Below are positions 8,263-18,869 of a DNA stretch of 40,774 nucleotides, one piece after another. Location of the stretch: positions 1-40,774 of the forward strand of contig JACPVJ010000118.1 of the NCBI GenBank assembly GCA_016191785.1, given 5' to 3'. The DNA comes from Myxococcales bacterium (GTDB lineage Bacteria > Myxococcota_A > Polyangia > Polyangiales > Polyangiaceae). Position 1 is the first letter of the stretch; every line of letters starts with the position of its first letter. A program made the position numbers and the translations under genes. The notes under the pieces are model-generated. The model was not told the origin of the DNA, did no database searches, and saw only the letters and a list, made by a program, of their open reading frames with translations.

Positions 8263-8661
8263 ATGACACGAGACAAGGTCACGAAGGACGACGCCACCTG
8301 GCGTCGCGAGCTCGGCGAAGAGCAATATCGAATCACGCGCCAGAAGGGCACCGAGCGCGCGTTCACGGGGAAGTACTACGCGTGTCTGGACTCCGGGGTC
8401 TATCGCTGCACGTGCTGCGGCGCCGAGCTGTTCTCATCCGAGACCAAGTACGACTCGGGGAGTGGCTGGCCCAGCTTCTGGCAGCCGGTGGCCGACGGCG
8501 CCCTCGAGCTCGAGGGCGACCGGTCGCTCGGCATGCACCGCATCGAGGTGAAGTGCGCGCGCTGCGACGCGCACCTGGGACACGTCTTCGAAGACGGGCC
8601 CGAGCCGACGGGCCTGCGCTATTGCATCAACAGTGCCTCGCTCGACCTCGAGAAGCGCTGA
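8263..8661 (+). CDS. msrB: Peptide-methionine (R)-S-oxide reductase MsrB
   Basis: A 132-residue cytoplasmic enzyme that reduces methionine-R-sulfoxide residues in oxidised proteins. Zn-binding cysteine pairs are at C49/C52 (YRCTCCGAELF) and C98/C101 (VKCARCDAHLGHVF). The GSGWPSFW signature is at about 66-73 and the catalytic Cys121 lies in RYCINSASL. Length matches single-domain MsrB. The ATG at 8263 is used; a TTG 13 codons upstream is also in frame and cannot be excluded, as neither has a strong ribosome binding site. No msrA lies nearby. The gene ends one base before the stop codon of the convergent lipoprotein gene. Confidence 0.95.
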   Translation: MTRDKVTKDDATWRRELGEEQYRITRQKGTERAFTGKYYACLDSGVYRCTCCGAELFSSETKYDSGSGWPSFWQPVADGALELEGDRSLGMHRIEVKCARCDAHLGHVFEDGPEPTGLRYCINSASLDLEKR

Positions 8662-8662
8662 C

Positions 8663-9490
8663 TCAGCTCGACTTGATGTTGCCGACCTTGGTCACGTCGA
8701 AGTTGAACGAGCGCTTGCCGTTGGCAACGGTCACCTTGATGGTGTCGTCGTCCACGCGCTCGAAGGACAAGCTCAGGGTCTTCTTCTTGGGCGTGAGCAG
8801 GGTGTACGACCCCGCCTGGGGTACGGGGTCGACCCAGCGCATCTGGACGCCGTCGATGGTCAGGTCCCACTGGCCCCGGCTGCTGGACCACGAGCGCGTG
8901 CCGTTGACCTCGATGCCCTCGACCACGCCGCCCGCCAGCGGGGTCTGGGTGCGGTCGCCCTCGCCGGTGACGGTGAAGCCATCGTTAACTCGAGTCCACT
9001 TCACGCTGTGAACGACCTGGCGGCTCTTGGCCTCGAAGTCCCAGGTCACGTCGGCGGTGCCGTTCAGCTTCACGCGGCCGTTGGACAGGTCTTTCCACTC
9101 GTGGTGGACCAAGACCTGGGCCTCGTCGTTCTTCTGGACGTGGATCGAGTGCGAGCCGCTGAAGGTGTGCCCCTTGTAGACGCAATTGCCACTCTTCGCG
9201 CCGTAGGTCACGGTCAGGGTCGCGTCGGCCAGGGTGATTTCCGCGCAGGGCAGCTGCGTGGCCACGAAATCACCGATCTCTTTGGCTGCGTTCTGGACGG
9301 CCTGCCCGATGGTGAAGCTGGTCGTGATCTCGACCGACGCAGACTGCAGGCTCTCGGCCTGGGACGACAGGGTCGACTCTTCGACCGCTTGCTGGGCCTC
9401 GGCGAAGGTCAGCGACTCGTCCTCTTTCTGCTTCGGGCAGCCACCGAGAACGACCGAAAGCACCAACCCCACGAGCGCGCGATAACGCAT
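8663..9490 (-). CDS. Lipoprotein of unknown function
   Basis: A 275-residue lipoprotein: signal peptide GLVLSVVLGGC puts the acylated Cys at about residue 18. Residues 30-70 are helical and Ser/Gln/Glu-rich, and the rest (about 85-270) is a run of alternating beta-strand segments such as ATLTVTYGAKSG, GRVKLNGTADVTWDFEAK and KTLSLSFERVDDDTIKVTV, suggesting a beta-sandwich or lipocalin-like fold. No named family recognised. An excellent ribosome binding site (AGGAGG, eight bases from ATG) fixes the start. It lies downstream of prkA in the same direction, 107 bp away, and ends one base from msrB. Confidence 0.72.
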   Translation of the reverse strand: MRYRALVGLVLSVVLGGCPKQKEDESLTFAEAQQAVEESTLSSQAESLQSASVEITTSFTIGQAVQNAAKEIGDFVATQLPCAEITLADATLTVTYGAKSGNCVYKGHTFSGSHSIHVQKNDEAQVLVHHEWKDLSNGRVKLNGTADVTWDFEAKSRQVVHSVKWTRVNDGFTVTGEGDRTQTPLAGGVVEGIEVNGTRSWSSSRGQWDLTIDGVQMRWVDPVPQAGSYTLLTPKKKTLSLSFERVDDDTIKVTVANGKRSFNFDVTKVGNIKSS

Positions 9491-9511
9491 GGCAGAACCT
9501 CCTAGGACCAT

Positions 9512-9540
9512 CCAGGCTAGCAGCCTTCGTGCCAGCCTGG
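9512..9540 (-). promoter_or_regulatory. Alternative hairpins in the lipoprotein leader
   Basis: CCAGGCT (9512-9518) pairs with AGCCTGG (9534-9540). The same AGGCT can instead pair with AGCCT at 9522-9526 across a three-base loop. The two stems exclude each other and lie about 10 bases upstream of the AGGAGG ribosome binding site of the lipoprotein gene. They might tune its translation or terminate prkA transcription, but there is no T-run. Confidence 0.25.
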
Positions 9541-9597
9541 CAGTCGTGGGGTGGGGTGGGACAGGGGCTTACCCCGGCCCGCTGCCGAGCGCGCGGC

Positions 9598-11697
<2,100 letters not shown>

Positions 11698-11774
11698 GGT
11701 GCCCTTTCGGTCGGCTCGACGAGGCCAGCATAGCCCGAAATGACCGGAAGAGTGAGGCTGGGCTCGAGTGGATG

Positions 11775-13019
11775 CTAGGGCGCGGAAAACGCCGCCAGCG
11801 CTTCGAGGACGCTGGCCATGGCGGGTTTGTCGGTCGGACCCGCTGCGCGCAGACCGAGCGAGCAACGCGCGGCGACGGCCGCGCCGCCGTCCGGTGCGCC
11901 GAGCGCCGCGGCCTCGCTGGCGCACGCCGCCGGGTGGCGATCGTTCAGACCATTGATGCTGACGAACGGGAACCGCGCGCGCCGCGTGGTGAGCGCCTGC
12001 GTCAACGCCTGATAGAAGGCCTTCTGTTGGTCCGGCGAGCTCTTGTTGGCGGCGGCGCTGGGGTACCCCACCTCTTGCAGCAAGATGGGCCGCGGGGGCT
12101 CGGCATCCCCCGCGCTGAGCGACTCGAGCGCGTCCAGATCTTGCGCCACGACCGAGGGCGGGCGCGCGGCGAAGGTCGCGTCGAGAGGGTAATAGGTGGT
12201 GACGGCCACGTCGGCCTTCTTCAAGAGGCCGGCGATCGTCGGCGTTGGGGTCCCGGTCAAGCTCTGCGCGCTGAAGGTCGCACCAATCAGCAAGGACGGG
12301 AGCTTCTTGGGGTGCTTCTTTGCGTACCCGATGCCATGCTCGACCAGCGCCGCGAGCCCCGCCGCGCTCTGGGCGTCGTGGCTCGCGAAGTAGCGATCGA
12401 GCTCGTTGCCGAACGACACGGCGTAGAGCTCGCTGCCGAAGGTCGAGAGCACCTTGTCGATCAACGCGTCGAGGGCCGCCACCGTGGTCGAGTCGGCCCA
12501 GCTCGCCGCACCGCCGGCCGGACGCGCGTCGAGCGTGCGGTCCACCAGCGCCAGGCAGACCAGCAAGCTGCGGCCCGAGCTCTGGTAGAGCTGGGAGACC
12601 GCCTGGAGCTTCTCCCACTGACCTTGGGCCGGCACCGCCGGCGACTCGAACAGTTGCTTCCAGGTCAAGACCTGGCTCACACCGCGTGAGCCGAGCGCGA
12701 TCACGTCGAGCTGAGCCAGCTTCTCGTCACCCGGCGAAGGGCCGGCGTCGGTCGTGGAGGGCGGCACCGGGACGATTCCGAGACGAAGCGGTGACACCGC
12801 CGCGTCGCCCGGGTCGGCGTCCGAGCCCGCGTCGGTGGCGCCGTTGCCACCGCTGCCATCCCAGCTCCCGGCGTCGCCGCCGGCGCCGCCCGCGTCTCCG
12901 GCGTCGGCCGGCGGCTTCGACACCTCGGGGTTGCCGTCCCCAGAGCACGACACGGCCCAGAGCGAGGCCGTGAGCCCGACGGCTGCCAGTGCGCGAAGCG
13001 TGCCGAGACGAGCGAACAT
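11775..13019 (-). CDS. Glycoside-hydrolase-like TIM-barrel lipoprotein
   Basis: A 414-residue exported protein. The signal peptide (TASLWAVSC) gives an acylated Cys at about 25; residues 26-75 are an Asp/Gly/Ala-rich linker. From about 78 the pattern LRLGIVPVP, VIALGS, SLLVCLALV, YAVSFGNELDRYF, VAVTTYYPLD and PILLQEVGYPS follows the strand order of a clan-A (beta/alpha)8 glycosidase, with Glu206 (GNE) as likely acid/base and Glu316 (QEVGY) as likely nucleophile. The substrate is unknown; a beta-glucan or galactan is possible by analogy. It is transcribed toward prkA, with 77 bp between. TAGGCT lies nine bases upstream of ATG. Confidence 0.6.
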   Translation of the reverse strand: MFARLGTLRALAAVGLTASLWAVSCSGDGNPEVSKPPADAGDAGGAGGDAGSWDGSGGNGATDAGSDADPGDAAVSPLRLGIVPVPPSTTDAGPSPGDEKLAQLDVIALGSRGVSQVLTWKQLFESPAVPAQGQWEKLQAVSQLYQSSGRSLLVCLALVDRTLDARPAGGAASWADSTTVAALDALIDKVLSTFGSELYAVSFGNELDRYFASHDAQSAAGLAALVEHGIGYAKKHPKKLPSLLIGATFSAQSLTGTPTPTIAGLLKKADVAVTTYYPLDATFAARPPSVVAQDLDALESLSAGDAEPPRPILLQEVGYPSAAANKSSPDQQKAFYQALTQALTTRRARFPFVSINGLNDRHPAACASEAAALGAPDGGAAVAARCSLGLRAAGPTDKPAMASVLEALAAFSAP

Positions 13020-13040
13020 CCGCGCGCGAGCCTAGCACTT

Positions 13041-13071
13041 TTGCGGGATCGAGCGCCCGCTGGGGTAGGAT
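13041..13071 (+). promoter_or_regulatory. Candidate ppk promoter
   Basis: TTGCGG (13041-13046) and TAGGAT (13066-13071) are 19 bases apart, a little long for a housekeeping promoter. TAGGAT ends 15 bases before the ATG of ppk, and no ribosome binding site is visible in the short leader. Confidence 0.3.
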
Positions 13072-13086
13072 TGCGGTCCCCCGCGC

Positions 13087-15336
13087 ATGAGCCTGGACCT
13101 CCCCGCCCACAGTCGCCCACCGGTCTCGCAGCGCGCGCCCCGCCCGCTGAACGACGCCAGCTTGTTCGTCAACCGCGAGCTGTCGTGGCTCGAGTTCAAC
13201 GCGCGGGTGGTGGCCGAGGCCGCCGACGAGCGCGTGCCGCTCTACGAGCGCGTCAAGTTCCTCGCGATCTTCGCCAACAACCTGGACGAGTTCTTCATGG
13301 TGCGGGTGGCGGGTCTCCAGGCTCAGCTCTCGGGCGAGATCGACGAGGTGCCGCCAGACGGCATGACCCCGGTGCAGCAGCTCACCGCGATCAGCATTCG
13401 CACTCACGAGCTGGTGGACGAGAGCTATCGCATCTGGGCCGACTCGGTTCAGCCGCACCTGCGCGAGGCGGGCATCGCGCTGATCGCGCCCGACGAGCTG
13501 GCCGCCGAGGACCAAGCGCTGCTCGACGAACACTTCCGGAAGGACATCTTCCCGGTGCTGACGCCGATCGTCGTGGACCCGGCGCACCCCTTCCCTCACG
13601 TGCGGAACAAGAGCATCAACGTGGGCTTCGTGTTCGACAGCCCGATGCGGGGGACCGAGCCCAGCTTCGGCGTGGTGCAGGTGCCGATGCCGCTGGGCCG
13701 ACTGATCCGCGTGCCCCAACAGGGGCTGCGTCGGGCGTACGTCGCGCTCGAGGAGCTGATCTTGCGCCACGCGAGCATGCTCTTCCCGCAGATGCGCGTG
13801 ATCGGGCGCTTCGCGTTCCGGGTTACTCGCAACTTCGACATCGAGCTCGACGACGACGAGGCCGAGGACCTGCTCTTGACGCTGCAGGCCGAGCTTCGGC
13901 GCCGGGAGCGCGGGCAAGCCGTGCGCCTCACGGTCGCTGGAGACGTGCCCCCCGACTCGCTCCAGTTTCTGTGCCGTTCGCTCGATCTCGACATCGAGCG
14001 GGACGTGTTCACCACCCGCGGCCCGCTCTACCTGGCCGACATGATGGAGATGACCAGCGGCGACGATCGCCGTGATCTGCGCGACGAGAGCTTCTCGCCG
14101 GTCTACGTGCCGCCGCTGCGCGACAGCGACGACCTGTTCGAGACCATCCGCGAGCGGGACGTGCTCTTGCACCACCCCTACGAGTCGTTCGAGGCGGTGG
14201 TCGACTTCTTGTCGCAGGCCGCCGAGGACCCGCAGGTGCTGGCCATCAAGCAGACGCTCTACCGCACCGGCGGCGAGTCGCCGATCGTGCGCGCGCTGCA
14301 GCGCGCCGCCGAGCTGGGCAAGCAGGTCACCGCGGTGGTCGAGCTGAAGGCCCGCTTCGACGAGGCTAGCAACATGCAGTGGGCGCGGGCCCTCGAGCGG
14401 TCGGGCGTGAACGTGATGTACGGCCTGATGGGGATGAAGACCCACGCCAAGGTGCTCTTGGTCGTGCGGCGCGAGCGCAACGGGCTCCGGCGCTACGTGC
14501 ACCTGGCCACCGGCAACTACAACCAGCAGACCGCCCGCCTCTACACCGACTTGTCACTGTTCACCGCCAACGAAGAGCTGGGTGAGGACGCCAGCGCGCT
14601 GTTCAACTTGCTGACGGGCTACAGCGCACCGCCGCGCTGGAACCGGATGATCGTCGCCCCCCTGGGGCTGCACGAGGCGGTGCTGGGGCTGATCTCGCGC
14701 GAGAGCGAGCACGCCCGCGCGGGTCGCCCCGCGAAGATCACCGGCAAGATGAACTCGCTGGTCGACGCCGACGTGATCGCGTCGCTCTACTCGGCGTCCC
14801 AGGCGGGGGTGCAGGTCGACCTGATGGTGCGCGGCATTTGCTGCCTGCGGCCCGGGGTGAAGGGCGTCAGCGAGAACATCCGCGTCCACGCCTTGGTCGA
14901 CCGCTTCCTGGAGCACTCGCGCATCTTCCACTTCGCGAACGGCGGTAGCGACGAGGTCTACCTGTCGAGCGCAGACTGGATGCCGCGCAACTTCCGCCGA
15001 CGGGTCGAGGTCATGTGGCCGGTCCTCGACGACAACCTGCGTCGCCGAGTCATCGACGAGGTCCTCACGACTTTGCGCGCCGACAGCGCCAAGAGCTGGC
15101 AACTGGAAGCGACCGGGCGCTACGTGCGCGCCGAGCCCGGCAAGGAGGGCAAACCGGTCCGAAGCCAGCTGCGTTTCATGGAATATGCGCGTGAGCGAGC
15201 CCGCGACACCGAGAAGGCCGTGTCCCGCCAGCTGGCGCCGGTGCCCGCGCCGAACCAGGCGACCATCACGATGGAAAAGCTCCGGAAGCGCGGCGCCAAG
15301 AAGCGCCGCAAGCAGAAGCGCAGGGTGGACGACTGA
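13087..15336 (+). CDS. ppk1: Polyphosphate kinase 1
   Basis: A 749-residue PPK1, which reversibly transfers the gamma-phosphate of ATP to inorganic polyphosphate. The N-terminal signature NRELSWLEFNARV is at 29-41, the HHPYESFEAVVDFL segment near 362, the autophosphorylated His453 in GLMGMKTHAKVLL, the adjoining LATGNYNQQTARLYTD near 474, and the second active-site His610 in EHSRIFHF. Length and domain order are complete. The C-terminus carries a Lys/Arg-rich tail (KRGAKKRRKQKRR) that could bind polyphosphate or nucleic acid. No exopolyphosphatase gene is adjacent. The start ATG 13087 matches the family's N-terminus with a short extension. Confidence 0.96.
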   Translation: MSLDLPAHSRPPVSQRAPRPLNDASLFVNRELSWLEFNARVVAEAADERVPLYERVKFLAIFANNLDEFFMVRVAGLQAQLSGEIDEVPPDGMTPVQQLTAISIRTHELVDESYRIWADSVQPHLREAGIALIAPDELAAEDQALLDEHFRKDIFPVLTPIVVDPAHPFPHVRNKSINVGFVFDSPMRGTEPSFGVVQVPMPLGRLIRVPQQGLRRAYVALEELILRHASMLFPQMRVIGRFAFRVTRNFDIELDDDEAEDLLLTLQAELRRRERGQAVRLTVAGDVPPDSLQFLCRSLDLDIERDVFTTRGPLYLADMMEMTSGDDRRDLRDESFSPVYVPPLRDSDDLFETIRERDVLLHHPYESFEAVVDFLSQAAEDPQVLAIKQTLYRTGGESPIVRALQRAAELGKQVTAVVELKARFDEASNMQWARALERSGVNVMYGLMGMKTHAKVLLVVRRERNGLRRYVHLATGNYNQQTARLYTDLSLFTANEELGEDASALFNLLTGYSAPPRWNRMIVAPLGLHEAVLGLISRESEHARAGRPAKITGKMNSLVDADVIASLYSASQAGVQVDLMVRGICCLRPGVKGVSENIRVHALVDRFLEHSRIFHFANGGSDEVYLSSADWMPRNFRRRVEVMWPVLDDNLRRRVIDEVLTTLRADSAKSWQLEATGRYVRAEPGKEGKPVRSQLRFMEYARERARDTEKAVSRQLAPVPAPNQATITMEKLRKRGAKKRRKQKRRVDD

Positions 15337-15446
15337 GCGGGCGGGGCGCACAAGCGCAGGTTGCCCTGCTCATCGTGGCGAGCGCTCGACGGTCACGGCA
15401 CCGCGCCAACACCCCCGAAGCTCGATGGCCGGGTCGGGAGTCCGGC

Positions 15447-16493
15447 TCAGCCCTGGCCGCAGTACGCGACGCACACGGCGGGGGATTGAGTCTCGTCGCA
15501 GCGCCCTTCGCACTCACCCGCCGCGCACGCCTCCCCGGTCTTCTTCTTCGGCGCGCAGATCTTCGCCGCGCAGTAGAGCCCGGCTTGACACTGCGCGGTC
15601 CCGTAGCACGCGCCACCGGCCGCGCCCTTGCTCGCGGCGCAGGTGCCCGCGACGCAGAACAGCCCATCGGCGCAGGCGTCGTGGCTGAAGCACTTGGCGC
15701 CGTCCGGCAGCACGGCTTCGCACTTGTCGGCGCCGCAGTAGCTGCCCTTCGCGCACTCCGGGTGGTTGCCGAAGTGGAACGTGGTCGAGGTGCCTGACCC
15801 AGTCCCACAGGTCTGCCCCAGGGTTGGCACCGCGCACTTGCCCTGGGCCGCGTCCGAGTAGCCCACACACGTGGCACCGGTCACGCACTCGAAAGGCTGC
15901 CGGCACGGCTGCCCCACGACTTGCTTGCCCACGACCACACCGACGCACTCGGGAGGCTCCTCGATGGCCATGACGGCGTCGAACGTGGTCGCCGACGCCA
16001 GCAGAGCAGCGATCGCCTTCGAGCAATCCGCAAGGGCCTTCTGGTCGATGGTGATGCGGCCCTCGTTCAGCCCGCTGGTCATCAGGCCGACGCACTCGGG
16101 CTTCATGGACCACACCAGGCCGGTGATCCACCCGTAGTCCTTCGACTGCTGGTCGACCGCCGAGCAGATCGCGCTGAGCCGCGCCAGGGTGGGGTCGATC
16201 GTCGCGTCGCACAGCGCGGCGGCCTGTGGATTCGTACCACCCTGTCCGCCGGTGGCTCCGCCTGCGCCGCCGGTGGCTCCGCCTGCGCCGCCGGTGGCTC
16301 CGCCCACGCCGCCGGCGGCTCCGCCCACGCCGCCGGTGGCTCCACCCACGCCGCCCGCGCTGGTTCCTCCCGAGGGCGAACCGCCTGTTCCAGCGGCTCC
16401 TCCGCTCGAAGACGACCCGTCCGACGTGCCGCCACACGCGACCAGCAAGCCCAAGAGCGCCGCTCCGAGGGCGGCTCCACACACTTTCGACAT
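15447..16493 (-). CDS. Gly-repeat, Cys-rich lipoprotein
   Basis: A 348-residue lipoprotein (signal LLGLLVAC, acylated Cys at about 20). Residues 21-87 are almost only Gly, Ala, Ser, Thr and Val and include five tandem copies of a seven-residue GGAGGAT-type unit. Residues 90-195 are helical (ALCDATIDPTLARLSAIC and QKALADCSKAIAALLA). From about 200 to the end there are some 20 cysteines in spaced pairs (GSYCGADKCEAVLPDGAKC, GLYCAAKICAP), resembling disulfide-rich Dickkopf-like surface domains seen in myxobacterial proteins. It is probably displayed on the outer surface on a flexible stalk. Function unknown. TAAGCT lies 11 bases upstream of ATG. Confidence 0.7.
   Translation of the reverse strand: MSKVCGAALGAALLGLLVACGGTSDGSSSSGGAAGTGGSPSGGTSAGGVGGATGGVGGAAGGVGGATGGAGGATGGAGGATGGQGGTNPQAAALCDATIDPTLARLSAICSAVDQQSKDYGWITGLVWSMKPECVGLMTSGLNEGRITIDQKALADCSKAIAALLASATTFDAVMAIEEPPECVGVVVGKQVVGQPCRQPFECVTGATCVGYSDAAQGKCAVPTLGQTCGTGSGTSTTFHFGNHPECAKGSYCGADKCEAVLPDGAKCFSHDACADGLFCVAGTCAASKGAAGGACYGTAQCQAGLYCAAKICAPKKKTGEACAAGECEGRCDETQSPAVCVAYCGQG
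16246..16350 (-). repeat. In-frame 21-bp tandem repeat, five units
   Basis: Five 21-bp units begin at 16246, 16267, 16288, 16309 and 16330. They differ from each other at only one to four positions. Each encodes one GGAGGAT-like heptad of the lipoprotein stalk. Copy number is expected to vary between strains by slippage without frameshift. Confidence 0.85.
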
Positions 16494-16762
16494 GGTCCCG
16501 TTCGAGCTTACCCCACGACGCGGCGGGAGCTTCCCCCGGGCGCGTCAGCGCTCTATCCCAATTGTGGCGTCCTTGGCGTCCGACGTGACCACGAGGCCGG
16601 ACCTGTCCAGCGGCGTGCACACGGGCTCGCTCGGCGTCCGTGGTGGCAGCAAGTGCTGGCCGCGCGCGACGGGTCGGGTCCTGCGGACCTCGAGCACTTC
16701 GCGCCGCCGCCAGCCAAGTGAGCGCACTGCCGAGGCGCGCTCGTGCGTGTTACGCTCGGGGA
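16494..16762. other. Divergent intergenic region
   Basis: A 269-bp gene-free stretch between the Gly-repeat lipoprotein and the nucleotidyltransferase pair. I see TAAGCT on the minus strand (16510-16505) and TACGCT on the plus strand (16751-16756) as possible -10 elements for the two genes. No coding pattern, hairpin or RNA gene stands out in the rest. Confidence 0.4.
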
Positions 16763-16984
16763 ATGGCCGACGCCTCCGCACTGACCTTCCGGAGGCGCTG
16801 GGCGATGGTCGCCCAGCGCCTTGCGCGGGAATCAGAGGACGCGACCTACGACGAGAAGCTCGCACAGCTCGAGTCCCTGATGGGCTCGGTCGACGATTTT
16901 GGCTGGCGTGAGAAGCTCGGCGCGGACGACGACCGGGTGCGCGCGCTCTGGATGACGCTTCGCCTGGCGCGGACGCATGGCTAG
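16763..16984 (+). CDS. Small partner of the nucleotidyltransferase
   Basis: A 73-residue acidic helical protein (SALTFRRRWAMVAQRLA; DEKLAQLESLMGSVDDFGW) with no recognised domain. Its last eight bases overlap the ATG of the nucleotidyltransferase gene, a layout typical of toxin-antitoxin pairs. It could therefore be the antitoxin or a regulatory subunit. The TACGCT hexamer ends six bases before its ATG, which argues for a leaderless transcript starting at this codon rather than the longer open frame upstream. Confidence 0.6.
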   Translation: MADASALTFRRRWAMVAQRLARESEDATYDEKLAQLESLMGSVDDFGWREKLGADDDRVRALWMTLRLARTHG

Positions 16985-17603
16985 CCGGCGCAAGCCTGCA
17001 CGCCGGACGGCGCCGCGTCCGGCGGCGCGTGCCGCGCTCGGCGGCCTGACCGAAGCGCTGAGAGCGGTCTCTGCCTGGCTCGCCGCCGCGAGGGTCGACT
17101 TCGCCGTGGTGGGCGGCGTGGCCGCATCGCTCCATGGCAAACCACGGGTGACCAAGGACGTGGATATCGTGGCTCTCGCAGACGACGCGAGCTGGGAAGG
17201 ATTGGTGCAAGCGGCCGCTCTGCACGGCATCTTCTCGCGCATCGGCGACGCCCTCGAATTCGCCAAGAACACGCGCGTGCTGCTGCTCGTTCACCGCCCC
17301 TCGAAGATCGAAGTCGACTTGAGCTTCGGGATGCTTCCGTTCGAGTCGGAGCTGGTGCGGCGCGCTCGAGCGGTCGACGTTGGCGAGATCCGTTTCCCGC
17401 TCGCGACGCCCGAGGACGTCATCGTGATGAAGGCGCTGGCGCTCCGACCGCGGGACGTCGCTGACATCGAGGGCATCGTCGAATCGAGCGCGGAGCTCGA
17501 CCTCGGGCGAGTCCGCTCCACGTTGTCGCAGCTCTCCGCTGCGCTCGAATCAGACGACCACGTCTCGCGTCTGGAGGAGATCCTGCGCTCCGTGCGACGC
17601 TGA
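16977..17603 (+). CDS. Nucleotidyltransferase, AbiEii-like
   Basis: A 208-residue protein with a basic N-terminal tail (SRRKPARRTAPRP) followed by a nucleotidyltransferase core: the signature VVGGVAASLHGKPRVTKDVD at about 43-62 supplies the GG...DxD metal site (D59 and D61 by my count), and VDLSF near 108 is a likely third carboxylate strand. Homologues are annotated as AbiEii/AbiGii toxins or minimal nucleotidyltransferases that modify tRNA or proteins. Here the catalytic motif looks intact. It overlaps the upstream small gene by 8 bp, so the two are almost certainly coexpressed. Whether it is a toxin, an antibiotic-modifying enzyme or a housekeeping transferase is not decidable from sequence. 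Confidence 0.75.
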   Translation: MASRRKPARRTAPRPAARAALGGLTEALRAVSAWLAAARVDFAVVGGVAASLHGKPRVTKDVDIVALADDASWEGLVQAAALHGIFSRIGDALEFAKNTRVLLLVHRPSKIEVDLSFGMLPFESELVRRARAVDVGEIRFPLATPEDVIVMKALALRPRDVADIEGIVESSAELDLGRVRSTLSQLSAALESDDHVSRLEEILRSVRR

Positions 17604-17643
17604 GGTCGTCGCTGGTAGGGCCTCGCTCACGGTCGTGATTCCC

Positions 17644-17709
17644 CCGTCCGGACGGTGCCCGGACTCCGCCGTCCAGATCGAGGCTTGACGCGCTCGCCCC
17701 GCGCGGGGC
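17644..17709. promoter_or_regulatory. Two perfect palindromes upstream of the LRR lipoprotein
   Basis: CCGTCCGGACGG (17644-17655) and GCCCCGCGCGGGGC (17696-17709) are perfect palindromes. The second fills the spacer of a TTGACG-N17-GCAAAAG promoter-like element (17685-17714), so it could be an operator for the lipoprotein gene; the first could be an operator or the end signal of the nucleotidyltransferase transcript. Confidence 0.35.
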
Positions 17710-17721
17710 AAAAGCCCGAGC

Positions 17722-18807
17722 ATGAGGCGTTGTTTCTTGGTGGTGCTGCTCTCGGTGGGTGTGGTCGGTTGCTCGAAGGGCCAGCCGCCCGAGCAGCAGA
17801 CCAAGCCCGAGATCCCAGCGTCCGCGAAGACCGCCGACGCCCCCCCCCAGCCCACGGCGATCGCGCCGGCCAGCGCGTCGGCCTCGGCCGCGCCCGCGCC
17901 GTCGGCCTCGGCCGGGCCGAGCTTCGAGTACCCCCTCGAGTTCTGCGGTAAGAAGCTCGGCAAGGGCACCACTCGCCTTCACTGCCAGACCTTCGAGGTC
18001 GTGGACGCGATCAAGGATCTCGGTCCGCTCGCTGGCCTGCCGAAGCTGAGAGAGGTGAGCTTCGAGAGTGGTCCTGCCGGAATGCCGGCCGATGACCTCT
18101 CGCCTCTGGCCGGGCTGACCGAGCTCCGGAAGATCGTCATCCTGGACATGAGCCCGAAGAGCCTCGCGCCACTGGCCGGCCTCACCCAGCTCGAGACGCT
18201 GATCCTCACGAACAGCGGGGTGCGCGATCTCGGGCCGCTGGCCAAGCTGACCCGACTTCGGGAGCTCGACCTCACGCGGCTGCGCCAGATCGACGACCTG
18301 ACTCCGCTGGCTGGCCTGAAAGCGCTGCGCACGCTCCGCGGCGTCCCGGTCGACGACCTGGCGCGGCTCGAGTCCCTGACCAAGCTCGAGAAGCTCGACA
18401 TCTGGGGGTCGAAAGCGACCGATCTTTCCCCGCTGAAGAAGCTCCCCGAGCTGCGCGATCTCAGCCTGTCCGACGCCAAGGAACTGGCCGATCTGACCCC
18501 GCTCGCGGAGAGCACGAAGCTCACTCACCTCGACCTGAGCGGGACGAAGGTGACCGATCTGAAGCCCTTGGCGAGCCTGACGGAGCTGAAGCACCTGAAT
18601 CTGCATGGCTGCAAGCTGACCGATCTCACCTCGCTCGGCGCGCTGAGCAAGCTCGAGTACCTCGAGCTGGGCGACACGACGTTGACGGACGTGTCCCCGC
18701 TCTTCGGCCTCACCGGCCTCAAGACCGTGCGGCTCTACGGCACCCGCGTCCCGAAGGCGCAGCGGGCGGAGCTCGAGGCCAAAGTGCCGGGGCTGAAGAT
18801 TCAGTAG
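17722..18807 (+). CDS. Leucine-rich-repeat lipoprotein
   Basis: A 361-residue lipoprotein with signal LLSVGVVGC (acylated Cys17) and a Pro/Ala/Ser-rich linker to about residue 66. From about 95 to 340 it consists of ten or eleven internalin-like leucine-rich repeats of 21-24 residues with the pattern LTxLxxLxLxxTxVxDLxPLxxL, for example THLDLSGTKVTDLKPLASL and EYLELGDTTLTDVSPLFGL. Such repeats form a curved protein-binding solenoid; anchored to the envelope it is probably an adhesion or recognition factor. Two cysteines near 75 and 88 may cap the solenoid by a disulfide. The start codon has no ribosome binding site. Confidence 0.85.
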   Translation: MRRCFLVVLLSVGVVGCSKGQPPEQQTKPEIPASAKTADAPPQPTAIAPASASASAAPAPSASAGPSFEYPLEFCGKKLGKGTTRLHCQTFEVVDAIKDLGPLAGLPKLREVSFESGPAGMPADDLSPLAGLTELRKIVILDMSPKSLAPLAGLTQLETLILTNSGVRDLGPLAKLTRLRELDLTRLRQIDDLTPLAGLKALRTLRGVPVDDLARLESLTKLEKLDIWGSKATDLSPLKKLPELRDLSLSDAKELADLTPLAESTKLTHLDLSGTKVTDLKPLASLTELKHLNLHGCKLTDLTSLGALSKLEYLELGDTTLTDVSPLFGLTGLKTVRLYGTRVPKAQRAELEAKVPGLKIQ

Positions 18808-18869
18808 CCGAGCTCGCGCTGCGACCTACCTCTCGTGGGCAGCATCTCGAGCTGCGCGCGGGCGCGCCG

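Noticed and set aside
16246..16350. CRISPR array
   Set aside because: The 21-bp units are directly adjacent without spacers and are in frame in a Gly-rich protein.
16545..16762. Fragment of a degraded gene in the divergent region
   Set aside because: Several frames are open but none gives a recognisable motif or codon pattern.
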